Source of the DNA: DASRDU01 sp035652435
GTDB lineage: Bacteria > Acidobacteriota > Blastocatellia > RBC074
Length of the DNA stretch: 64,000 nucleotides
NCBI GenBank assembly: GCA_035652435.1
Contig: DASRDU010000039.1
Location: 1 to 64,000 of the forward strand
Direction: 5' to 3'
Below, in pieces: positions 1-8,371 of this stretch; positions within the stretch are counted from its first letter, which is position 1; the number at the start of each line of letters is the position of its first letter. The translations under genes were made by a program, and so were the position numbers. The notes under the pieces were generated by a model. That model had not been told where the DNA came from. It searched no databases and was given only the letters and a program-made list of their open reading frames with translations.

Positions 1-475
1 GTACCTTGGCGTCGAGAAAGTCAGGCAGGGCCGCCACCCGAAGCGGGCGATCCTGCTGATCTCCGACGGGCAGGACAACTCCTCGCGTTACACCTACGGC
101 GAACTGCGCAAGCGGCTCCGCGAGGCCGGCGTGCAGATTTACTCCATCGGGATAGTCGAGATGGGCGGCGGCTCGGGCGGCACGCTCGACATTCAGGGGC
201 AGGGGATCCTTGAGGAGATTTCGCAGGTGACCGGCGGCAAGGCCTTCTTCCCGCGCTCGGCGGCGGAACTCGAAGACGCCACGACGCGGATCGCGCTCGA
301 ACTGCGCCACCAGTACAGCGTCGGCTACGTCCCGACCAATCTGAATCACGACGGCCGTTGGCGCAAGATCAGCGTCAAGGTCAATCCGCCCCGCGGGTGG
401 CCGCGCCTCTCCATCCGCGCGAAGGGCGGCTATTACGCCACCCCCGGACCGTCCGCGCCCGGCAAGAACAGGTGA
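1..475 (+). CDS. VWA-domain secreted protein, acidobacterial VWFA-related type (3' end only)
   Basis: The reading frame is open from base 2 and ends at TGA 473-475, so about 157 C-terminal residues are visible and the start lies outside the window. The visible part holds the second half of a von Willebrand A fold: a hydrophobic strand followed by DGQDNSSR (LLISDGQDNSSR), a helix, then the strand GVQIYSIGI. It continues with an RHQYSVGYVPTN segment and a final strand rich in aromatics (GGYYATPG). This arrangement is typical of the Acidobacteria-specific VWFA-related family (TIGR03436), which is usually secreted and of unknown role. The metal-binding DxSxS site would be upstream and cannot be checked. 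Family assignment comes from recognised motifs; function is not known. Confidence 0.8.
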   Translation, partial: YLGVEKVRQGRHPKRAILLISDGQDNSSRYTYGELRKRLREAGVQIYSIGIVEMGGGSGGTLDIQGQGILEEISQVTGGKAFFPRSAAELEDATTRIALELRHQYSVGYVPTNLNHDGRWRKISVKVNPPRGWPRLSIRAKGGYYATPGPSAPGKNR

Positions 476-640
476 GGATAATCCGGCGGCTGATGCCGGC
501 AGGAATGCGGTAATGATTTTATGAAGCCTGCATTCGGCCCTTACTCAGAGAATGAGGCGCGTGGCGGGCAGTTCCGCAGGCTGATGGCGCGGATCAGGAT
601 AACCGGATACGCGGCGCCGGGCTGGTGATCAGAGCGAACA

Positions 641-680
641 AAAAGCACGGGCCGTCGTCACGCTGTCTGACGACGGCCCA
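641..680 (-). terminator. Rho-independent terminator of the subtilase gene
   Basis: A 12-bp perfect stem (649-660 with 668-679) has a 7-nt loop and, read on the minus strand, is followed after a short spacer by a run of five T residues (640-644 on the plus strand are A). It lies 28 bp beyond the stop of the minus-strand subtilase. The 476-640 interval upstream of it holds nothing recognisable. Confidence 0.75.
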
Positions 681-707
681 TGTGCATGATGAGTGGCTTG
701 CCGGATT

Positions 708-2789
708 TTATGGGGCGGGTTGCATCGCCGGTGTATTGTCACCCCCGAACCCGCCATTGTCGGCGAAGATGATGCCGTCAGTGATAACGGCGCCCTCAAC
801 GATGAGAATGCCGTCGCCGAACAGAATGCCCTCACCCTTGACCCTCTTTTCACTGAACAGAATGCCATCAGAGAGGATCGCTCCATCAATAAAAATGATG
901 CCTTCAGTATAAAGGATGCCCTCCGCAAACAGGATCCCCTCATTGCTGATCGTGACCGGCCCGGACTTGAACTTCACGCCGCTGGAGACCAGGGAGGGAA
1001 CTGTGGTAAATGCGCTATTGACTACAGGTGTCGCCTCAATGAAGAGGATACCTTCGGCGTACATCCCCTGCCAGTAAGTCATCAGGTCGCTGCCGTACAG
1101 CACGCCGTAATTAGTGATAACGCCCTGTGACCAGAGGAACGGCTCGGCCTCAATCATGCTGCTCTGATCCGGCAGCTGACTGGTGAGCATCGGCTCTCCG
1201 CAGGCCAGTGAAGAGGCATCGGCTTTGATGAGTTTCGCCAGCCTGACCGCGCCGTCAATGTTCAGCAGCCCCGCGCCCTGCTCGAGCGTGTTGAAGCCCT
1301 TGAGCAACTGGGCGCTGTACATCAGGGTCGCCTTGACCAGGCCGGGAGTGAGATTCGGGTTGGCCTCGAGCAGCAATGCGGCTGCGCCGCTCACCATCGG
1401 GGTCGCGACCGAAGTGCCGCTCAGGTACATCACCCGCTCTTTCGGCCTGGCCGAAATTCCGGTATCCAGGACTGGATAATTGGCAGCCAGATAGTTTGAC
1501 CCCGCTCCCCCACCGTTTGACGAAGCCCCGATCAGTTTGTTGCCGGGCGCCACGAGATCAGGCTTGATCAGATCGTCATAGTGTTTCACCCCGTCGGCAT
1601 CGGTGTAATAGCCGCGCGTCGGCCCGCGCGAGCTGTAAGTCGTGACGACATCATCCGAGCGTTTGTTGGTCCCGAAAGTGTTGGCCGCGCCGACGGTGAT
1701 CACCGACGGCTCGATCCCGGGCGAGTGGATGCCGCCGTAAACTTTCTGACCGTTCGCGTCCTTGCCATCATTGCCGGCGGCGGCAACGACGACGATCCCG
1801 GCGTTGAAGGCGCGGCGCGCGGCCCGGCAGAGCGGGTCCAGTCTGTAGCTGTCTCTGGCCGGGGCGCCGAGGCTCATGTTGATGACGCGGATGTTGTATT
1901 TCGCCTTGTTCTGAATGCACCATTCGATGGCGGCGATCACGTCGCTCGCCCTGCCCTGGCCGCTGGCATCAAGGACGGTCAGGTTGAGGAGGTTCGCGCC
2001 CGGCGCGATGCCTTCATACGTCCCGGCGGAAAGGTGGCCGCCCGCGAGCATCGTCGCCACGTGAGTGCCATGACCGTAGGGGTCATCAAAGCCGTTTCCG
2101 TCGGTAAAGTTCCGGCGCTCGACGACGCCCGGGTGATTATCCGCGTGCTTGAGCAGGGAGTGATTCTGATCAATGCCGCTGTCGAGGACCGCCACGCCGA
2201 TCCCGCTGCCGTCGAGCAGCCCGTCGCCCGCCAGGTTGCGCACCTGCGCGGCCCCGGTCGTGATCGTGACGTGGCCCAGTGATTTCACCGGGCGGTCGGG
2301 GCTGACGTAGGCGACAGCGCGCTCCGCCGCCAGCTCGCGGACGCGCGAAAGCGGCAGCTCGATGGTCACGAGGCCGGCGGCTTCGTGGGTGCGGGTGATG
2401 CGGCCATTGAGGCGTGCGACCTGGGCTTTCAGGGCAGTCTGCGCCGCCAGGTCATCGAGCTGAACGATGACCTGGCGGGCGTCTTCGGCGGGAGTGCTGT
2501 CGGAATCCGTTTCGGCCTCCGGGCGTGCAGCCCGCGCCAGTCTCTCGCGGCGAATCTCGCCGAGCGTCCTCGCGGCCTTCGCCTCTTCCTTCTCGGCCGA
2601 CTGCAGAGTCTCTTCCAGATCAGGTGAGAGCTTCGGGCATGGCTGCCCGGACGCGCGGCGTGCCCCGGCGTCTTTCGCGGTGCGGCCACCGGGCTCAACC
2701 GGCCCAGCCAGGGCGGATTGAAAACCGAGCGCCACCGTCAACGCCATCGCCAGCATTTGTCGGATCACTCTGCCTGAGTGGGAAGTCAT
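708..2789 (-). CDS. Secreted S8 family serine peptidase (subtilase) with hexapeptide-repeat tail
   Basis: A 693-residue subtilisin-type endopeptidase. I place the start at the ATG whose first base is 2789, because GAGGAG sits 8 nt upstream and a signal peptide follows directly (MLAMALTVALGFQSALAG). An upstream in-frame ATG at 2843 has no such site. The catalytic triad is intact: Asp203 in VAVLDSGID, His243 in GHGTHV and Ser460 in GTSVATP. Residues about 100-180 look like an I9-type propeptide (REL..ERAVAYVSPDRPV). The C-terminal 75 residues are low-complexity, with a strict 6-residue period of the type (E/D)GILF(x), described separately. The protein is probably exported to the periplasm or medium. 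The gene is monocistronic, with its own terminator. Confidence 0.9.
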   Translation of the reverse strand: MTSHSGRVIRQMLAMALTVALGFQSALAGPVEPGGRTAKDAGARRASGQPCPKLSPDLEETLQSAEKEEAKAARTLGEIRRERLARAARPEAETDSDSTPAEDARQVIVQLDDLAAQTALKAQVARLNGRITRTHEAAGLVTIELPLSRVRELAAERAVAYVSPDRPVKSLGHVTITTGAAQVRNLAGDGLLDGSGIGVAVLDSGIDQNHSLLKHADNHPGVVERRNFTDGNGFDDPYGHGTHVATMLAGGHLSAGTYEGIAPGANLLNLTVLDASGQGRASDVIAAIEWCIQNKAKYNIRVINMSLGAPARDSYRLDPLCRAARRAFNAGIVVVAAAGNDGKDANGQKVYGGIHSPGIEPSVITVGAANTFGTNKRSDDVVTTYSSRGPTRGYYTDADGVKHYDDLIKPDLVAPGNKLIGASSNGGGAGSNYLAANYPVLDTGISARPKERVMYLSGTSVATPMVSGAAALLLEANPNLTPGLVKATLMYSAQLLKGFNTLEQGAGLLNIDGAVRLAKLIKADASSLACGEPMLTSQLPDQSSMIEAEPFLWSQGVITNYGVLYGSDLMTYWQGMYAEGILFIEATPVVNSAFTTVPSLVSSGVKFKSGPVTISNEGILFAEGILYTEGIIFIDGAILSDGILFSEKRVKGEGILFGDGILIVEGAVITDGIIFADNGGFGGDNTPAMQPAP
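762..941 (-). repeat. Ten in-frame 18-bp units encoding hexapeptides (E/D)-G-(I/A)-(I/L/V)-x-x
   Basis: Residues 617-676 of the subtilase split into ten consecutive hexapeptides: EGILFA, EGILYT, EGIIFI, DGAILS, DGILFS, EKRVKG, EGILFG, DGILIV, EGAVIT, DGIIFA. Nine of ten begin with an acidic residue and Gly. A looser form of the same rhythm (QGVITN, YGVLYG, EGILFI) is visible upstream. The periodicity is seen directly; the likely fold, a beta-solenoid or stacked turn structure, is inference. Confidence 0.85.
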
Positions 2790-3417
2790 TTTTCGGGCTC
2801 CTCTGGTGATTGTAGGAATGATTGACTGCTCCAGCAGGGGCATAGAGCGGCGGACACCTTAATGCGACTTTAATGCCGTGCGGAGAGATGCGCTGATTCT
2901 TCAGGCTAAGTGCCGGGAGGAGGTGAAGATAATTCGCAGGGCGGGAAGATTGGTTGCTCAGGCTGCGGGTCAGGCTTCCTGGAGGACTGATTGAAGGGAG
3001 AGCTTTATTCCGGCAATCTGACCGCTTCTGTGACCGAATTTCAGCAGGGCGCCTTTGACTTTCAGCAATGAAGTCTTCTCAAAACTCACGAGGCCCTATG
3101 AATAAAGGCGATTCGTGGTGTTGAGTGAGCGGAACTCGCACAAAATTTCTGTGCGATGATTTGTTTTTTGTTAGTCGTCAGAACAATCATCGAAGCGATG
3201 ATTCCAAATATCCAGTAAAATCAGGGTGAATGGTGCTATCAAGGATTCGCCTGGTGCGCTCGACCTCTCAATTTAGTGGAGATGCAGGTTGGACTTTTCG
3301 GCTCAACTTGCAAATTCATCACCCGTGAAATCACGGATTTGCTCGGAAATCTTCAGATTTTTCGAGTTTTGAGAAGACTTCCATGCCTGGCTTGCAGCGT
3401 AAAGGGCCGTGACCTGA
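2790..3417. other. 628-bp intergenic region without a gene
   Basis: This lies between the subtilase start and the stop of the cyclic-di-GMP gene, both on the minus strand. No open frame with credible start and composition was found. It contains the AT-rich inverted-repeat element at 3070-3381, described separately. The part nearest 2790 should hold the subtilase promoter. Confidence 0.7.
3070..3381. repeat. AT-rich element bounded by perfect 18-bp inverted repeats
   Basis: GAAGTCTTCTCAAAACTC at 3070-3087 is repeated exactly in inverse orientation at 3364-3381, and the 276 bp between are clearly more AT-rich than the neighbours. Internal small hairpins are visible: an 8-bp stem with a 3-nt loop (AATCATCG/CGATGATT, about 3183-3201) and a 6-bp stem (CGCACA/TGTGCG). 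There is no reading frame of note and no clear target duplication. A MITE-like remnant or a structured RNA are both possible. Confidence 0.6.
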
Positions 3418-5889
3418 TCACCCGGCTGACCCAGCGGCCCGGCGTCGGCGTCGTTCGGCCTTGTCGGCGTACATTGCCTGGTCGGCGCGCGCGATCATCT
3501 CTTCGAGCGATGTCTCGTGGCCGTCGCATTCCGCCAGCCCGATGCTCACGCCGCCGCGCGCCTGCTGCCCGTTTTCGACCTGCACCACGCAGTTATCCAC
3601 CGAGTCCCTGATCCGCTCGACCAGCGGGCTGATTTCAGGCACGCGGGTGTTGGGCAGGATGGCGATGAATTCATCACCGGCGTAGCGCCCGAAGAAGTCA
3701 GTCGCGCGCAGGTGCGTTTTGATCTGACTGGAGATTTCGATCAGGAAGAGGTCGCCCACGTGATGGCCCAGCGTGTCATTGACCTGCTTGAAATTATCCA
3801 GATCCATCAGCAGGAAGGTGAACGGCTGCCCTGATCGGCGCGCCCGCTCGGTCTCGGCATCGAAGGCCCTGAGGATGGCGCGCAGGTTGGGCAGACCGGT
3901 CAGGCGATCAGTGCAGGCGGTGGCTTCCGTCTCTTCGTGGCGGACGGCGTTGGCGACGGCGTCGCTGGCGAGCCGGGCGATGTTTTCGACGAGGCGGAGG
4001 TGGTCGTTTGAATATTCCTCAAGTTCGGCGGAATAGAGGGCCAGCACTCCGACGACTTCCTCGCCGCTCGCCAGCGGCACGACGACTGAAGTGAGGTACC
4101 GGATGTCGAAGGCGAGCCCCAGCGCGCCCAGTTCGAGCCCCGGGTCGGCATTGAACATCGGGCGCTGATTGGCGAAGACCCAGCCGGAGAGGCCCTGGCC
4201 GACCGGGATGGAGCAGCCGTGGAAAGCCGGAGCGCTCTGCCCCAGCGCATGTGCCACTCTGAGCTGACCGGTCTCTTTCTCTTTGAGCAGGACTGCGCTG
4301 GTGCTGGAAGGCACGATGTCACTCACCCGCGCGAGCAGCTCGGCCAGCGTGTCGGGTAACGAAAGGCTGCTGCCGACGCTCTGCGCGATCTCGTACATCA
4401 GGACGGCCTCGCGGTGCGCTTCCGAGATGCGAGCCAGCGATTGTGAGTAACTCTGCTCCGGCCCCGTCACGCCGCCCGCCGCGGGCGCGCCGGTCGCCCC
4501 CATCTGCGCCGACAGGGCAACCGTCGCGTAACCCAGATTCCGCTCCTTAATCTCGGCCTCAAATTCCGGCAGGTGGTTGATGAAGACTTCGACGACTTTA
4601 GGGTCGTAAGCGGTGCCCGCGTTCACGAGCAGCAACTCGACGGCCTTCTCACGCGTCAGCGCCCGGCGGTGCTGGCGCGGCTCGCGGGACGAGTCGAAGC
4701 TGTCCACGACGCTCAGGATGCGGGCCGTCAGCGGGATCTCCTCGCCGCTCAGGCCGTCGGGGTAGCCCCGGCCGTCCCACCGCTCGTGGTGGTGGCGGAC
4801 GATGGGGACGATCGGGTAAGGGAAGCTGACGCGCTCCAGAATCTCCGCGCCGACGACCGTGTGCGTCTTCATCTTCTCCTGCTCGGCCGGGGTGAGCCGG
4901 CCGGGCTTGGTGAGGATGTAATCCGGCACTGCGAGCTTGCCGATGTCGTGGAGCATCGCCCCGGCCTCGACCGCCTGCGTCTCCAGTTCCGGGAGCCCGA
5001 AGAGCCGGGCCATCCTGCGCCCGTAAATCCTGACGCGCTCGACATGCGCCGCCGTGGTCGAATCCTTCGCGTCAATCGCGAGCGCCAGCGCCTGCACCGT
5101 CGCGAGGTGTAGTTCGTTCATCTCCTCGATCCGGCGCATCTTCTCCTCGACCTTCTGGTTGTACTGCTGGTACGAAAAGTATATGAGCAGCAGCGCCGGG
5201 GCCGCGGCCAGCGTGGTCACCCAGCCGTAATGCTGGACGCAGAAGTAAATCGCAATCGAGACGAGCGGTAGCGGGAAGTAAGTGACGGCCGTCCAGAGCT
5301 GATTGTCCACCCACTGCCGTCGGATCGGGGTGCGGTAGCGCAGGCCAAGGATGGTGGCGAGGGAACTACTGACGACGAGGAAATGGACGGTCGTCGCGAT
5401 GAACAGCGGCAGAATCAGCTTCGCCGTCCGGTGGCTGAATCCGGCGTAAGGCGCGACGCCTTCGAATCGCATCGCCAGTTCGTAAACCAGGCCCGAGCAG
5501 AAGAAGGAGAGCGCGAGCATCCCGAGCGTGAAGACGTTGCTCTCGATGCGCCTGACCGAACGCCTTGAGGCCACAAAGCCGTCCACCCCGCCGACCACGA
5601 TGGCGGCGGCGGGCCCGTAGAGGACGAGCAGCAGAAAGGTCACGGCGTCAGAGACCGTCAGTGAGATGTGGCGTTTGTTGCCGAGCTTCATGCCCGGCGA
5701 GGTGATCCTGACCGGCTTGAAGCTGACTGCCACCGCCGCCAGCCCGAGCAGGGCGACCGCGACGAACGCAGATCCGTCGGACCAGACGAGCAGCCTGACG
5801 AGACTCCCCAGCCAGAGCAGTCCTCCGGCCAAAATGACGGCCCATTGGAAGACCCCGGCTTCAGGAGTTTGTTGCGGCCTGTTTTTCAC
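3418..5889 (-). CDS. Membrane-anchored HD-GYP / GAF / GGDEF cyclic-di-GMP signalling protein
   Basis: An 823-residue signalling protein. The first ~245 residues form a multi-pass membrane sensor region (about seven hydrophobic segments, MASE-like). A HD-GYP phosphodiesterase domain follows, with His314-Asp315 (MLHDIGK), the HHHE cluster and Gly375-Tyr-Pro377 (GRGYP). Next comes a GAF domain (about 510-650) and a C-terminal GGDEF domain. The GGDEF signature reads AGDEF (737-741), a common active variant, and an RATD inhibitory I-site lies five residues upstream. All key residues for both synthesis and breakdown of cyclic-di-GMP therefore look present, which is uncommon for HD-GYP/GGDEF combinations. 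It is probably an inner-membrane regulator of motility, adhesion or surface secretion. No partner gene is adjacent. Confidence 0.9.
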   Translation of the reverse strand: MKNRPQQTPEAGVFQWAVILAGGLLWLGSLVRLLVWSDGSAFVAVALLGLAAVAVSFKPVRITSPGMKLGNKRHISLTVSDAVTFLLLVLYGPAAAIVVGGVDGFVASRRSVRRIESNVFTLGMLALSFFCSGLVYELAMRFEGVAPYAGFSHRTAKLILPLFIATTVHFLVVSSSLATILGLRYRTPIRRQWVDNQLWTAVTYFPLPLVSIAIYFCVQHYGWVTTLAAAPALLLIYFSYQQYNQKVEEKMRRIEEMNELHLATVQALALAIDAKDSTTAAHVERVRIYGRRMARLFGLPELETQAVEAGAMLHDIGKLAVPDYILTKPGRLTPAEQEKMKTHTVVGAEILERVSFPYPIVPIVRHHHERWDGRGYPDGLSGEEIPLTARILSVVDSFDSSREPRQHRRALTREKAVELLLVNAGTAYDPKVVEVFINHLPEFEAEIKERNLGYATVALSAQMGATGAPAAGGVTGPEQSYSQSLARISEAHREAVLMYEIAQSVGSSLSLPDTLAELLARVSDIVPSSTSAVLLKEKETGQLRVAHALGQSAPAFHGCSIPVGQGLSGWVFANQRPMFNADPGLELGALGLAFDIRYLTSVVVPLASGEEVVGVLALYSAELEEYSNDHLRLVENIARLASDAVANAVRHEETEATACTDRLTGLPNLRAILRAFDAETERARRSGQPFTFLLMDLDNFKQVNDTLGHHVGDLFLIEISSQIKTHLRATDFFGRYAGDEFIAILPNTRVPEISPLVERIRDSVDNCVVQVENGQQARGGVSIGLAECDGHETSLEEMIARADQAMYADKAERRRRRAAGSAG

Positions 5890-6433
5890 TCGTGTCTCGG
5901 TCGAATCTTTCTCCGGGAGTGCTGTGGACAGCCAGGCTGCCAGCGACTTCCTTAATTATTCCGCCTCTCACCGGGGCGCGATCCTGCGCCGTCGCCCCTG
6001 CCGGGTCTGCCCGTCAGCCCTGAGCTATCGGAGTCTGCTGGTTCAGCTTCTGGACGTGATCCTTTATGCGAGTCATATGCCGTCGCCTGGGCGGGCGGAT
6101 TGCGACGGCAGACATTAAAGATAGGCGAATCGGTCGGCCTGCCCCTGCCCGCCCGCCCACATTTCCCCTCAGCGGACTGATCCGGATGACCGAAAGAAGC
6201 GTCAGAAAGACTGACCGCTGATGGCGGGTGAGGGACAATAGGGAGACGGGCTGCCCGAATTCCAGCCTGATCGGACGCCCGTGGAAATTTATTTCGGAAC
6301 TGACCGGAAGTGGTATGATGACGGCTCATCAGAAGGCTCCTTGCCGTCCCGTCTTAAGCAGCATTCAGGGAACCACGATTGACAACCAGTTTCGGCGCCG
6401 CAATTTTTCGCCCCGGCCCGCTTCAAATCAACC
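5890..6433. other. 544-bp divergent intergenic region
   Basis: This separates the minus-strand cyclic-di-GMP gene from the plus-strand SPOR/BNR gene, so it must carry both promoters. Short open frames exist (for example 5952-6329 on the minus strand). They have no recognisable domain, and their composition looks like non-coding high-GC sequence. No repeat or RNA was recognised. Confidence 0.6.
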
Positions 6434-8239
6434 ATGGTCAGAATCAACCCTCGTCTTCTGCTCCCCCACCTGCTCTGGGTTCTGCTCGCGGGCAGCATCA
6501 CTCTTTATGCTCAGCATCCGGGCTTCGCCGTTCAGGTCGCTGCCTTTCGCACCGAAGCGGAGGCCCGCGCGCTGGTCCGCCAGCTCCGGGCCGTTGGACT
6601 GGAGGCTTACCGGGTCAGGGCCAGTATCCCCGGCAAAGGGATTTACTACCGCGTGCGCTTCGGCCGTTTTGAGAGCAGCAACGACGCGACGAAACAGGCC
6701 GTCGCCGCGCGCTCACACAGACTGATCAGTGAGTTTGTCATCGCCGATTATGACGCGCCGCCCGATCCCGTCAGTCACGAGATGATCCCCACGACCCCCG
6801 GGGAAACGGTCGCTGCCGGGCGCCGGCCCTTGTCGGTTGCTTCAATGTCTGCATCACCCGTGAAAACAAAGTCAGCTTCTCCGAAGCCGGATAAAACTCC
6901 GGCGGCCCAGCCGGCCCGCGCACTCCCGAATCTGCCGGCCTCCCGATCAATCGTGCCGCCGAACGCGTGGCAGGCCGCGATCATGATTTCTGCGGCGGGC
7001 AAACCGATTGAAGACGAAACCCCGCCGCCCAGGCCGCGGATTGCGGTGCCGCCGAAGGTACTGACTGCAACAGCCCTTCCCTTGGACTCTGTGCAAGCGG
7101 ATTACGACGCGGCGAATATTCTTCCGATCAATTCAGCTTCAGCCAGTGGCGTCGCGGCAGCCATCATCTCCGACCCCGGATGGGAGATCGTGCGTTACAG
7201 CGCACCCGGCGGGCAGCACCTGAACGCGGTTCATTTCACGGACGCGCTGAATGGCTGGGCGGGCGGTGAAGCCGGGGCGGTCTGGCGGACCAGTGATGGC
7301 GGTCGGCACTGGAAGGTTCTCTCAAGCCTTGATGGCGTCAGCGTCTCGGCTCTCTATTTTGCCGACGCCGGCTCGGGGTGGGTGATCGGCGAGGCACGCG
7401 ACAAGCAAGCAGTGTTGTTTCACACCACGGACGGCGGGCGAAGCTGGCGCGAGCAGTCCGCCCCCGGCATCACGCGGTTGCAGTTCGTTGACAAACTGCA
7501 CGGCTGGGCGGTCGGGCGCAACGCCACGCTTCTCAGGACGACCGACGGCGGTGCAGAATGGAAGCGGTACGAGGAGACAGGGCAGTTGTTCGGCGCCCCG
7601 GTCGAAGGCTCTGTTTATAACTTCGGCTTCTCGGACGTTTATTTCACAGACGCGGAACACGGCTGGGCGGTGGGGAACTTTTACGGGCGCACGCGCACGC
7701 ACATCGGCGGGCTGTTTGTGACCGGTGACGGAGGCGGCAGCTGGAAGCGCGTGCCCCTGCCGATCAAACCTCCAAAGCCCGGTGAACCTGCCGGCGCGGT
7801 GACCGCGAGCGCCGGGCCAGGGCACACGCCGGTCGTCACCGGGCGGATCATTCCGGGCGCATTGCGGACGGTCCGCTTCGCCGACGTGAATACGGGCTCG
7901 GTCGTCGGCGAGATGTCGGACGGGGAAGCGAAGTACCTCTTCGCGCTGCAGACGAAGGACGGCGGCAGGACGTGGGAGCAGTTCCAGACGCCCGGTCTCG
8001 CGACCGCCGGCACGTATTTTCTCAGCCCGGAGCGGGGCTGGGCTGTCGCTGCAACCGAGTCGCCTGCTGATGCGTATGATATGTCGCTCGTGCGCACCGA
8101 GGACGGCGGTCTGACGTGGCGGAAGGATCTGACGATGCGCGGCAGCCGGATTCGCGGGGTCTTCTTTCTGTCGCCGGGGAAGGGCTGGGCCGTGGGTGAT
8201 CACGGGATGATCCTGCGTTACGAAGATCGGAATAAGTAA
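6434..8239 (+). CDS. Secreted protein with SPOR domain and BNR/Ycf48-like beta-propeller
   Basis: 601 residues. A signal peptide (LLLPHLLWVLLAGSITLYAQ) is followed by a SPOR domain at about 33-100 (FAVQVAAFRTEAEARALVRQ... YYRVRFGRF), a fold that binds denuded septal peptidoglycan glycans. A Pro/Ala-rich linker leads into about six propeller blades with HGWAVG and TTDGG.SW motifs (about 245-600), as in Ycf48 or sialidase-like BNR repeats. The Asp-box-like DGG.W pattern is visible at least five times. The combination suggests an envelope protein tethered to septal peptidoglycan; its ligand is unknown. It appears monocistronic, with a long inverted repeat 50 bp downstream. Confidence 0.8.
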   Translation: MVRINPRLLLPHLLWVLLAGSITLYAQHPGFAVQVAAFRTEAEARALVRQLRAVGLEAYRVRASIPGKGIYYRVRFGRFESSNDATKQAVAARSHRLISEFVIADYDAPPDPVSHEMIPTTPGETVAAGRRPLSVASMSASPVKTKSASPKPDKTPAAQPARALPNLPASRSIVPPNAWQAAIMISAAGKPIEDETPPPRPRIAVPPKVLTATALPLDSVQADYDAANILPINSASASGVAAAIISDPGWEIVRYSAPGGQHLNAVHFTDALNGWAGGEAGAVWRTSDGGRHWKVLSSLDGVSVSALYFADAGSGWVIGEARDKQAVLFHTTDGGRSWREQSAPGITRLQFVDKLHGWAVGRNATLLRTTDGGAEWKRYEETGQLFGAPVEGSVYNFGFSDVYFTDAEHGWAVGNFYGRTRTHIGGLFVTGDGGGSWKRVPLPIKPPKPGEPAGAVTASAGPGHTPVVTGRIIPGALRTVRFADVNTGSVVGEMSDGEAKYLFALQTKDGGRTWEQFQTPGLATAGTYFLSPERGWAVAATESPADAYDMSLVRTEDGGLTWRKDLTMRGSRIRGVFFLSPGKGWAVGDHGMILRYEDRNK

Positions 8240-8289
8240 CAAGTATCAGATTTGCAGGCAGCAGATATGGCTTTCAGGAAAAGAAAATC

Positions 8290-8371
8290 TCATCCACGAA
8301 GTGACACGAAGAACCACGAAGGAAAAACCGGGCTGATTACTTCGTGATCCTTCGTGTGCCTTCGTGGATGA
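8290..8371. repeat. Imperfect inverted repeat of the CACGAAG family
   Basis: The arms 8290-8321 and 8340-8371 are about 28/32 complementary and are themselves made of three tandem CACGAAG-type words. They form a long hairpin with an 18-nt loop between two genes. A related copy lies at 36961-37012, and a degenerate half-copy lies near 59200. It could act as a transcription terminator, but the sequence is more like a dispersed palindromic repeat. Confidence 0.7.

Noticed and set aside
762..941. 18-bp periodic repeat considered as a CRISPR or minisatellite
   Set aside because: The period is an in-frame hexapeptide repeat of the subtilase; there are no spacers and the units vary as coding sequence does.
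5952..6329. 125-codon minus-strand frame in the 5.9-6.4 kb gap
   Set aside because: No ribosome site, biased Arg/Pro/Gly composition and no similarity to a known family; probably non-coding.
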